A stretch of DNA of 50,731 bases, from NCBI GenBank assembly GCA_947304695.1, contig CAMZBS010000003.1:1-50731 (forward strand), written 5' to 3'. This document shows positions 23,801 to 29,546 of this stretch, piece by piece. Positions within the stretch are counted from its first letter, which is position 1, and every line of letters begins with the position of its first letter. The notes beneath the pieces are model-generated. The model was not told where the DNA came from and did not search any database. It saw only the letters and a list, made by a program, of their open reading frames with translations. The stretch is from an uncultured Prevotella sp. GTDB taxonomy: Bacteria > Bacteroidota > Bacteroidia > Bacteroidales > Bacteroidaceae. The position numbers and the translations under genes were made by a program.

Positions 23801-24837
23801 CCCACGGTGACGGTCTGCGGGGTGGCCGTCATGAGCACAATGGCCGGATTCTCGACCACAACGGACGTTCCGGCGGCAAAGGGTGTGATGCCTTCGTTCT
23901 GCAGGGTCGTTGCCACTTTCGTGATGTCGACCTGCACTTTGGCACCCACCAAGGCTGTGCTGAGCACGTCGGCACGCAGGGTGAATGTGTTGGTACCGTC
24001 GGCCAGTGCCTGGTCGAGCGTGAACTGATAGGTTCCCGTCGCAGCGTCGATAGCACTGACGGTTGCCTCAAGCTGCCTATCACCATAGAAGAGCTTCATG
24101 GCCAAGGGGTCAACGACATCCTCGTTTTGGGTCATCGTGAAACCGATGGCAGTTACGTGGTCAGGATTCATCACCCCCGTCGTGGTGACGTAGGCGTTGG
24201 CCAATGCCACGTTCTGCTTGGTCAGGGGCTGGGCCTTCACGCCGTTGTAGTCGGAACCGGCACCGGTGACGGTCATGTTTTCCAGTTTTACACACTTCAC
24301 CTTGGCCACCCAGCCTTCGCACGTGTTTGAGTTGCGGTGCATGAATCCCACCGACAGTGCTCCGTCGGCAGTGCCCGAGGTGTAGACGGCGGGCATCGAC
24401 GGCTTGTTGTCGTTGTTCACCTTCTCGGCCACGAGCGTGCCGCTCATGTCGTTGAGGCTCGACGAACCTGTGATGCCACTGGTCGTTGTGGGCCAGACGA
24501 AGGCATCGTCGGCATCGGCCACGCCGTCGTAGATGCTGAGGTAGAGGTAATAGCTGGTATTGTACTGGTTCAGGTCGATTTTCTCGAACGTGAGTTGTAC
24601 GGACATGCCGGCCTCTGCCGGACGGAACACGGTAAGCGACTGGGCGTTGTACGAATTGTTGTCGACAATGTTCTCCGTGCCCCAGGGGTCGTAGAACGTG
24701 ATGACTTCATCCGTGCCGACCTCGATAGTCTGCTTGCCGAACTGCGGCTGCAGCACTTCCCTGTCGGCCCAGGCCCCTAAGGGCATGAGCAGCAGCGAAA
24801 AGAGTAGCAGCAGTGATTGCTGAAATCGTTGTCTCAT
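17848..24837 (-). CDS. Giant (2329-aa) T9SS-type surface protein of the B12 operon
   Basis: Signal peptide at residues 1-24 (LLLLFSLLLMPLGAWA). From about residue 27 to 1140, four CUB-like modules (starting near 27, 345, 609 and 886; e.g. VTVGETALNFYDEGG, RIYSGQEAAADKLI) alternate with four modules like the BNR-associated N-terminal domain (e.g. LTEGDNRFTLKYAISDEAL). A right-handed beta-helix covers about 1149-1600 (GTYTVGAGADYATLQGAVDDL start). Fibronectin-like and Ig-like modules follow to about 1800. Two DUF4465 domains lie at about 1812-2050 and 2059-2270. The tail GLNIVRQADGTLRKVMVK is a sorting signal. DUF4465 proteins, as I recall, often accompany btuB in Bacteroidota and may bind corrinoids. 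The rest may serve adhesion. It starts 20 bp after the preceding gene. Confidence 0.85.
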   Translation of the reverse strand: MRQRFQQSLLLLFSLLLMPLGAWADREVLQPQFGKQTIEVGTDEVITFYDPWGTENIVDNNSYNAQSLTVFRPAEAGMSVQLTFEKIDLNQYNTSYYLYLSIYDGVADADDAFVWPTTTSGITGSSSLNDMSGTLVAEKVNNDNKPSMPAVYTSGTADGALSVGFMHRNSNTCEGWVAKVKCVKLENMTVTGAGSDYNGVKAQPLTKQNVALANAYVTTTGVMNPDHVTAIGFTMTQNEDVVDPLAMKLFYGDRQLEATVSAIDAATGTYQFTLDQALADGTNTFTLRADVLSTALVGAKVQVDITKVATTLQNEGITPFAAGTSVVVENPAIVLMTATPQTVTVGETALNFYDEGGLDGGIFSKTNGQVTFLSGVSGQKVMVDFTKNQIWHGSYYNQELRIYSGQEAAADKLIKTLQQGETGLVRSTADDGSLTVVLFSDASNSVEADGFEALVSLFTPQPMDFNGLETAAASTETVAAGDEAQDMLTVNVKAQNTEPAMQVTKMAFSAGEGYALVPSASLYFGSSKVGETVLDGSAFEITLTSPQPLTEGDNRFTLKYAISDEALNDQTVTAQLVSVTALVNNARKTETAPADATTATRTVKNIVLSHADQGTVTKTVNGSMAFETKAKSEYSDNYEAGTDERINVFKPKHSGYVCQIDFSEFAIYSSSWSPSSSAKFKIYSGQGTTGELLWEPASTDDYTTGPGRIVRSTAEDGALTVVFNPNQSYSTAAGWKATVSEYLQKDMDITAVEATQASTADVSIGATAQELLNVSVKTDGGLNPLSVSSMRLSLKGTETNMTTVSVWQDDTKLGEAAAAAEVEVVFSEAVTLTEGDNRFTVKADISGTAEDGQTIDAALLSLSVGDNIVAATAGDPEGCRTLKNMVLMTAGDHGLFQLALGQQTMVYDDGGPEGDGADGVEATVTLAPTGEADCIKLTDQGISFAYTAHLYIYKGSEADDANLIVDLSGSSAKFEPIVSDATVDGGKLTIKYVGKGSYTKPNFAVKAEGYKKQSLAVTAITTEDISVNEVLKGQTDVKMLKIAVETKGELDSLNITAFNVGVLNAEPVDTFRIYTTGTAASFSANQAFTDNFVIRKEGTYYFWLVYDLKATAEVGQTTTAVITSLVVNGSAVDIMVPDSATITVASGKSGTYTVGAGADYATLQGAVDDLGTLGMEGPVVLKVKAGQYNEKVRIPYIKGMGSANTLIIESESGQRDVKIYHDNYTTGGYSDDQHKKDYGVVTLYEASYVTLRNLEVTTSDVSYKAVVMVKDQSRHVTIDNCYLHAPVTTSGDVCLVGHTIIDEENKNNDYLTVSNCLLEGGKMGVSMGGTSYVALPKEVGGVIEGNTFKNNGTKAIYVMDELGAKIRNNTVIIEADAETKNSVGWLDMQLRDEYSEPTEITGNIFNIAAKTYSVAMNLRQLEGTADVPVIVANNVVNMVSLNASYSPFKLNNTKVKYVNIAHNTLRMTGASGGAAFWASSKFDDAYGVGINVVNNIIQNETGGYAVNLYNDVNLTKINFQNNLISTTGETFFRASSGTEGDFELFVEKTAATGCYNRQALFVSDDVLEPVSTLGDTLLQAIPLSYVTTDINGTVRPDSAISIGAYEYDPDLTRIPVMADGYPKAAANDWHTATVSVKTDMNGRAYVAVLRADANNTAMTADSLMAIGKPLTLIKEAEATLKVDTLQELTSYVAYVVAVSTRGNATALLLTDTIATPMEPIDLLIACTAPQTTVSEGSEAALKVMVASGLAPFNVKWTDSRHELVADTTVTELGEEIMVNILPQQSGDYYVTITDAQLFEAKDTCRIIVTGQAIMADFENLFLEPNSFWRGPDTKGAIEEGLYGDSQYQGSFVSGSYSFANNYSIDWGSWSGFSYANRTDTVFQSYTTDQWNAVTGCGADSSSTYAVFFEDEFASMTVTVLNREDGDSISGFYVTNAAVTVNSILHGDGQTSEKDANGNSVGGDEGFRKSDFFKLTVFADNGKKVEFFLADYRSEDSLEHYYVKDWQWVDLSSLGKVKELTFSLEASRKNAWGYTTPLYFCMDNFNGTAPEEPVVYEGPATMEELELADNSFWNGSDGSGSFISGAYRFENGYELNDYGEYAYGFFYSNKTDTTFADYTTDMYNSCVGHGAEGSKTYAVFNVPYAVDKGIEVLSSADGDSITGFYVANAAYTMKSMKNGDSYAKKFDLGDWLKLTVKGLAADGTETGTVDFYLADLRKLDSAYIHSDWRWVDLTSLGKVKRLAFEMSSSDTSYGYMNTPAYFCLDNLGGTKPEQEEPVEYIALGIANLISRQTAGQQAVYDLGGRKLIQVRRGLNIVRQADGTLRKVMVK

Positions 24838-24857
24838 AATGATTTAATTTTAAAAGG

Positions 24858-25871
24858 TTATTGAATAATGATTTTTCTTGTGTTTCCGTCGGGTGTGCGC
24901 ACGATATTCAGACCCTTGCTGAGTTGGCGGGTACGCAGGCCGCGCAGGTTGCAGACGACGGCCGGGGTGACGGCATTGGTGGACTTCAGGCTGGCGATGC
25001 CTGCACTGGCGTTGGGATGCAAATCCTCGGCACCAGTGATTTCGGTAGACGTTTCACCAATGGCACCGCACACCTGGTTCATGCCGTTCTGACAGCGGAT
25101 GAAATCGGCGTGGGTCAGCGCGACAGGACGGCCCAGGCTGTCGACGGCCCACTCCAGGTTCATCGCACAGCCCTCACGGTTGGTGTTGGGCTGGTTGTCG
25201 GCATAGCCGTAGCTGAAGGCGGGAAGCAGGTAGAGCTGCGACCCGTCGTCGCCCACCTGTAGGATGGCATTGTCGGGCAGTCGGGTGCCGCTCAGCGTCA
25301 GTTCCTTTTGGTCAGTGAGCCACAGGGGGAAGTACTCTTGCTTGTTGTATTTGTTGCGCACCACGCTGCCCTCGTGGCCCTGGTTGTCAGTCCAGGTGAC
25401 ATCCTGCTTGCTGCCGCCGAAGTGATAGGTGAGCTGATAGCGATGCACGGTCAGCGGATGGTCGTACTCCGATCCGCGCAGCTCGTACCAGGCATCGTCG
25501 GGCAGCTGGTTGTGGTTCGCGTCAACGGATACCCACACTGTGGCCGGTTCGGCATTGTTCTCGAAGGCATTGCCCCATACAGCGAAGTCGGCCTGGCCCT
25601 CGACGTTGATGACGGGGTGGTCGAAGTGGAACGTGATGTAGCCGCCCCAGGCACCTAACGACACCAGCCCCTGGGCGTTGGCAGCCAGTTGCTCAGTGCA
25701 TTTCTGTGCCATCGTCTCGGGCGTGTCGGCCTCGGTGGCCGCAGGGTATTTGTTGACAAACTGCCCCGGTGCAGGCACGTATTCATCGACTGCCTGCAGG
25801 TAGGGACTCTGCTGGGCTTGTGCCGTAAGGGTGGCGGTCAGCAAGAGGCTGAAAAGTGAAAAACGCTTCAT
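24858..25871 (-). CDS. Secreted surface protein of the B12 operon with sorting tail
   Basis: 337 residues. Signal peptide MKRFSLFSLLLTATLTAQAQ. The core (LVSLGAWGGYITFHFDHPVINVEGQADFAVWGNAFENNAEPATVWVSVDANHNQLPDDAWYELRGSEYD, here shown as the region near residues 90-160) is a beta-sandwich seen in Bacteroidota 'cell surface protein' entries in cobalamin loci. It then has an aromatic, acidic C-terminal half (ADFIRCQNGMNQ). The last 18 residues GLNIVRTPDGNTRKIIIQ are a T9SS-like tail almost identical in form to that of the next gene. A role in capturing B12 at the surface is inferred from the operon. The ligand-binding site is unknown. Repeat array C lies just upstream. Confidence 0.8.
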   Translation of the reverse strand: MKRFSLFSLLLTATLTAQAQQSPYLQAVDEYVPAPGQFVNKYPAATEADTPETMAQKCTEQLAANAQGLVSLGAWGGYITFHFDHPVINVEGQADFAVWGNAFENNAEPATVWVSVDANHNQLPDDAWYELRGSEYDHPLTVHRYQLTYHFGGSKQDVTWTDNQGHEGSVVRNKYNKQEYFPLWLTDQKELTLSGTRLPDNAILQVGDDGSQLYLLPAFSYGYADNQPNTNREGCAMNLEWAVDSLGRPVALTHADFIRCQNGMNQVCGAIGETSTEITGAEDLHPNASAGIASLKSTNAVTPAVVCNLRGLRTRQLSKGLNIVRTPDGNTRKIIIQ

Positions 25872-25896
25872 GATCTGTCTGATTTCCAGTGGTTTA

Positions 25897-25979
25897 TGAC
25901 TGAGGCTCCGTTGCGATGCAATGGAGGCTCAGTTGGGGAACAACGGAGCCTTGGTTGTGCGGCAACAGAGGCTTGGTTG
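25897..25979. repeat. 22-bp phased palindrome array C (4 units), inside the B12 operon
   Basis: Units start at 25897, 25919, 25941 and 25963: TGACTGAGGCTCCGTTG, CAATGGAGGCTCAGTTG, CAACGGAGCCTTGGTTG and CAACAGAGGCTTGGTTG, exactly 22 bp apart. The array fills the gap between the btuG stop (25985) and the next start (25871), so it is transcribed within the operon. Confidence 0.9.
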
Positions 25980-25984
25980 TGAGA

Positions 25985-27157
25985 CTATTGGTTGGCGGTG
26001 GTTTCGCGGGTGGTGCTGGTGAGCCAGCAGGCGTGGCCGGGAATGTCGCCCGTGGACACCTTCCACTTTTTCCGTCCCTGGCTGTCGAAGCAGAAGAGCC
26101 AGCCCGACGACACGTAGTTCGTGGCGTCCATCACGTAGAGGTCGCCCGTCACGGGGTGTACCATCAGGCCGTAGGCTGTCTCGAACTCGCTGGCATCGGC
26201 AATGAGGTTGGTATTCAGCACGCGGTGGGTGCGTGTGTCGATGAGGCCGACCGTGGCCGATGCGTCCCAGTCGTCGTCGTAGACGGAGGCCACATAGCAC
26301 AGCGAGTCGCCGCGAAAGGCCATGTCGCTGACGGGCAGTGGAAACGAGTCGCGCTTCTCATAGTGCCCGTTGGCATCCTTCGTGAGCAGGAACAGCTGTG
26401 AAGGCACGTCGCCATAATCGCCGCGCGAGGTCACCCACAGCTGACCGTGGCGGTCGGCACGCAGGCGGAACAGGTTGGGAGCCACGTCGATACGGCCCTC
26501 CTCGGTGAATGTCTTTAGGTCGATGACACTCACCGTGCGGTCGTAGCCCTTGCCCTGCATGGCACTATAGCCACCGCTGTTGGCTACGTAGAGCTTGCCG
26601 TCGACCACGGCCATCTCCTCAGGCTGGTGGCCCACGCTGACACGCCCTGCCACGCGCAGGGTCAGCGTGTCGATTTTATACACGCAGCCTTCGACCGACG
26701 TACCGCCCACCGGGCCCACATAGCTCGACACGTAGGCATAGCCTTCGTGGAAAGCCAGGAAGCGGCAGTTGGGCACGTCGGCATGACCTAAGGAGAAGGC
26801 AGAGTCGGCTGTGCATACTTCCACCTTGTTCGAGCGGTTGATGACCAGCCATAGGCGCGAGCCGTAGACCTTGCAGTCGTTGCCCACGTCGCCCAGCTCC
26901 TTCACTTGGCTGGGATTGCGCGAAGGAAAGATGTTCTTCAAATACTCGCCCGTGTGCAGATCCAGGAAGTCGAGCGTGGCCTTGTTCGACCCCATGTTGC
27001 CCTCGCAGAGCACGTAGAGACCACGGTAGTGGGTCACGGTCTGCTCCTTGGTGTCCTGACGGGTGGGCTGCACCACGTCGTCGTCGGTGCGGCAGGCAAA
27101 GAGCATGCCTGCAGCACAGACGGCAAGGATGGTGCGCAAGAGTGTTTTTTCTATCAT
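25985..27157 (-). CDS. btuG: BtuG-like B12-binding surface lipoprotein (beta-propeller)
   Basis: 390 residues from the ATG at 27157, which overlaps the btuB stop (ATGA). Lipoprotein signal MIEKTLLRTILAVCAAGMLFAC, with Cys at 22 followed by an acidic RTDDD stretch, the kind of surface-export signal known in Bacteroides. The body is a YncE-like seven-bladed propeller: GLYVLCEGNMGSNKATLDFLDL, SRLWLVINRSNKVEV, EEMAVVDGKLYVANSGGY, LRADRHGQLWVTSRGDYG, YGLMVHPVTGDLYVMDA. Family knowledge: Bacteroides BtuG binds B12 with extreme affinity and caps BtuB. Gene order btuB-btuG directly supports the assignment. Confidence 0.92.
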   Translation of the reverse strand: MIEKTLLRTILAVCAAGMLFACRTDDDVVQPTRQDTKEQTVTHYRGLYVLCEGNMGSNKATLDFLDLHTGEYLKNIFPSRNPSQVKELGDVGNDCKVYGSRLWLVINRSNKVEVCTADSAFSLGHADVPNCRFLAFHEGYAYVSSYVGPVGGTSVEGCVYKIDTLTLRVAGRVSVGHQPEEMAVVDGKLYVANSGGYSAMQGKGYDRTVSVIDLKTFTEEGRIDVAPNLFRLRADRHGQLWVTSRGDYGDVPSQLFLLTKDANGHYEKRDSFPLPVSDMAFRGDSLCYVASVYDDDWDASATVGLIDTRTHRVLNTNLIADASEFETAYGLMVHPVTGDLYVMDATNYVSSGWLFCFDSQGRKKWKVSTGDIPGHACWLTSTTRETTANQ

Positions 27158-29157
27158 AAGCTGTATTCTAATCCGATGGCGAAGTTGCGGCCCGGCATGG
27201 GATAGTTGGCTATCACGTCGTACTGCTGGTCGAGCAGGTTGCGGGCCTCCACGGTGAGCCGCCAGCCACGGTAGCGCCACGAGGCCGTGAGGTCACTGGT
27301 GTACCAGGGCTGCATGTAGTTATAGGCAATGTTCTCCTGTTCGTTCCAGCGTTCGCCGGTGTACAGGAAACTGTAGTTCACGGAAAACTCGCGCCAGTCC
27401 AGACCCACGATGAGTGAGCCGGAGTGGTGGGGGATGTAGGGAATCTGATGGCGGTAGTAGGGCTTCGAGGCATCGGTCACGTCAATGGCCCTCTGGTAGG
27501 TGTACTGGGCCTTTAGGGTCGTGGTGATGCTACGGCCTACGGGACAGGAGGCTGAGGCCACCACGTCGAGGCCACGGATGTCGACGCGCCCCAGGTTGAG
27601 CATGGTCCAGCGGAACTGCTGTCCCTTGGGATAGGCAATGATCTTGTCTTTCACCCGGTTGTAGTAGGCGTCGGCATGCAGGCTGATGAAGGAAAGGATG
27701 CCACGCTCCAGGTGTCTCTCCATGGTCATTCCTATGTCAAACTGTGTCGCTGTCTCTGGCCGGAGCGTGGCGTTTCCTATGTCGGTGTAGTACAGGTCGT
27801 TGAAAGTGGGCAGACGGTAGCTCTGCTTGACAAAGGCACGTAGCGAGAGCCAGCGGCCCCGCAGTGGCCAGAAGTTGGCAAACAGGGCCGGTGTCAGTTG
27901 GCTCATGTTCTTCGAACGGTTGTCTTTGCGGGTGTGGTCGTGGGCCAGGATGCCCACCACGGAGGCCTGCACCTTCACCCGCGAAAGGTCGAGTGCGGTG
28001 GCAGCGGAGAGCAGTTGGCTGAGACGGGTGGGGTAGGCGAAGTTGTAGATGGCCGCATTGAGCTTGTTCCAGCGCAGGTCGTAGCTCAGCGATGCACTCC
28101 AGCGCGGCAGCAGTTCCACGACATTGGCCGTCGAGAAATACAGCTCCTGCTGGAAATAGGTGTTGTCTATGGGCAACTCCGTGGTGTCGCGGTTGCGGTA
28201 GTGGGTCTTGTACCAGGCGTATTTGGCCAGCCATCGTGTGCTGAAACGGTCGCCCACTGATTTCTGCCAGGATGCCTGACAGAAGGTGTTCAGGTCCTGT
28301 TGCCGTTCGCCCCGGCTCCACACGTTGTTTACGATGGCTCCGGGAATGCCGCGCGACGAGTTGTAAAGGTAGCCTTTCAGCTGCCACTGGCCGCGGCTGA
28401 GCACTCCGTGCAAGTTCAGCTCGGCCCGCTCGGCATGGATGTCACCGTTCTGGCGGGTGGCAGTGGTGTCCCATGCCACCGTGCCGTCAAGGTTCTTGCG
28501 GCGGTAGCGGAACTTGTATTTGCCGGAGGCGGTCATCACTTCGGCGTTGGCTGAGAGACTGATGTCGGTGGTCAGGCGTCGTTCGTAGAGCAGCGAGGTG
28601 CGCAGCATGTCGCTGCCGCCGTACTGAACGCGGGCTCTTAGGTGCTGCTTCTCGCCCACCTGAAACCGGGGCAGACGGGTGCGGATGTACACCGACGAGG
28701 CAGAAGCAAAGTCGCTGGCCGACTGGAAGATGGCGCTCTTCTGACCGTTGCACAGCATAATTTCTTCAACATTGTCCAACGAGAACTGCCCCAGGTCTGT
28801 CTGTCCGTTCTGAGCGTTGCCCAGCACGATGCCGTCGTAGCTCACGGCCAGGTGGTTGGTGCCCATGCTGCGCACGTCGACGGTCTTCACGCCGCCCACA
28901 CCACCGTAGTCTTTCAGCTGTATGCCGGAAAAGTAGCGCATGGCATCGGCCACGCTATGCGAGGCGAGACGCTCCAGTTCGTCGCCGCTGAGCTTCTGCG
29001 TGGGGATGACCTCACGGAAGACCAGCTTCGACGTGACCACCACTTCGGCCACATGCTGCATGGAGTCCATGCGCGACGGGCGGTCGTTAGTTTGCGACAT
29101 GGCCGTAGCACAACCCGTCGTGGCGCATAGCCACACCAAAAGCAAGCGTCTTGTCAT
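27154..29157 (-). CDS. btuB: TonB-dependent cobalamin receptor
   Basis: 667 residues from the ATG at 29157 (MTRRLLLVWLCATTGCATAMSQ signal). An open frame extends to 29229 but that part overlaps the riboswitch. The plug domain starts at VAEVVVTSKLVFREVIPTQKLSGDELERLASHSVADAMRYFSGIQLKDYGG and includes VRSMGTNHLAVSYDGI and VEEIMLCNG. The barrel ends with LLDQQYDVIANYPMPGRNFAIGLEYSL, a normal TonB-receptor terminus with aromatic-rich last strand. The signal region has a Cys (GCATAM), but processing at Ala is more likely. Transport across the outer membrane is powered by TonB. The riboswitch upstream shows B12 control. Confidence 0.94.
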   Translation of the reverse strand: MTRRLLLVWLCATTGCATAMSQTNDRPSRMDSMQHVAEVVVTSKLVFREVIPTQKLSGDELERLASHSVADAMRYFSGIQLKDYGGVGGVKTVDVRSMGTNHLAVSYDGIVLGNAQNGQTDLGQFSLDNVEEIMLCNGQKSAIFQSASDFASASSVYIRTRLPRFQVGEKQHLRARVQYGGSDMLRTSLLYERRLTTDISLSANAEVMTASGKYKFRYRRKNLDGTVAWDTTATRQNGDIHAERAELNLHGVLSRGQWQLKGYLYNSSRGIPGAIVNNVWSRGERQQDLNTFCQASWQKSVGDRFSTRWLAKYAWYKTHYRNRDTTELPIDNTYFQQELYFSTANVVELLPRWSASLSYDLRWNKLNAAIYNFAYPTRLSQLLSAATALDLSRVKVQASVVGILAHDHTRKDNRSKNMSQLTPALFANFWPLRGRWLSLRAFVKQSYRLPTFNDLYYTDIGNATLRPETATQFDIGMTMERHLERGILSFISLHADAYYNRVKDKIIAYPKGQQFRWTMLNLGRVDIRGLDVVASASCPVGRSITTTLKAQYTYQRAIDVTDASKPYYRHQIPYIPHHSGSLIVGLDWREFSVNYSFLYTGERWNEQENIAYNYMQPWYTSDLTASWRYRGWRLTVEARNLLDQQYDVIANYPMPGRNFAIGLEYSL

Positions 29158-29232
29158 GCTTCTTTCTTGTTCTTTCAGGTCTCGGCTGTCGTGCCCTAAC
29201 CCCAGAGGTGCGCAGCAGTCATCGTTCATCGT

Positions 29233-29388
29233 GGCAGGTATTCTGACTCGTTGTCGGTCGCAAGCGTCTTCCCGAAAATCTCAGTGACGTTAGTGCTTGC
29301 GCCCTGTTAAAGGACAACTCACAGCTGCGGGACAGTCGAGGATTCTCACCTCATTCCCATATTAATCGGTCGTCGAACCACAATTACG
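29233..29388 (-). promoter_or_regulatory. Cobalamin riboswitch controlling the B12 operon
   Basis: Read on the minus strand, the aptamer has GGGAATGAGGTGAGAATCC, then CTGTCCCGCAGCTGTGA, then GTCACTG, GGGAAGACG and finally AGTCAGAATACCTGCC (29234-29248), which are the diagnostic elements of the adenosylcobalamin aptamer in correct order. It starts just after a -7 box and ends 75 nt before the btuB ATG. Expected action: ligand binding represses the operon. Confidence 0.97.
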
Positions 29389-29392
29389 GCTG

Positions 29393-29400
29393 CAAAGGTA
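29393..29400 (-). promoter_or_regulatory. B12 operon promoter -7 box
   Basis: TACCTTTG on the minus strand. The expected upstream TTG position is occupied by the octamer repeat that starts at 29405, so no normal -33 element is visible. Confidence 0.75.
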
Positions 29401-29404
29401 CTAA

Positions 29405-29546
29405 AGAGTTAGGAGTTAAGAGTTAGGAGTTAGGAGTTATTTCACGTTGCTTAATCATTTTTAACTCGCAACAAACAACTCCTAACTCCTAATCCCTAAC
29501 TCCAATCTTTTTGAATTCCTAATTCCTAACTTCTAACTCTTAACTT
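29405..29546. repeat. Octamer-type AGTTAGGAGTTA repeats in inverted halves
   Basis: 29405-29440 is built of GAGTTAGG/GAGTTAAG octamers. 29476-29546 carries the complementary CCTAACTC-type units, more degenerate. The two halves can form a long hairpin around about 35 nt. It starts at the stop codon of the GH35 gene and runs to the btuB promoter, so it may terminate the GH operon. Confidence 0.9.

Noticed and set aside
29158..29229. 24-residue N-terminal extension of BtuB
   Set aside because: It precedes a complete signal peptide and lies between the riboswitch and the start at 29157.
29405..29546. Telomere-like or CRISPR repeat
   Set aside because: Octamer units are simple and inverted between two halves; this fits Bacteroidota intergenic simple repeats better.
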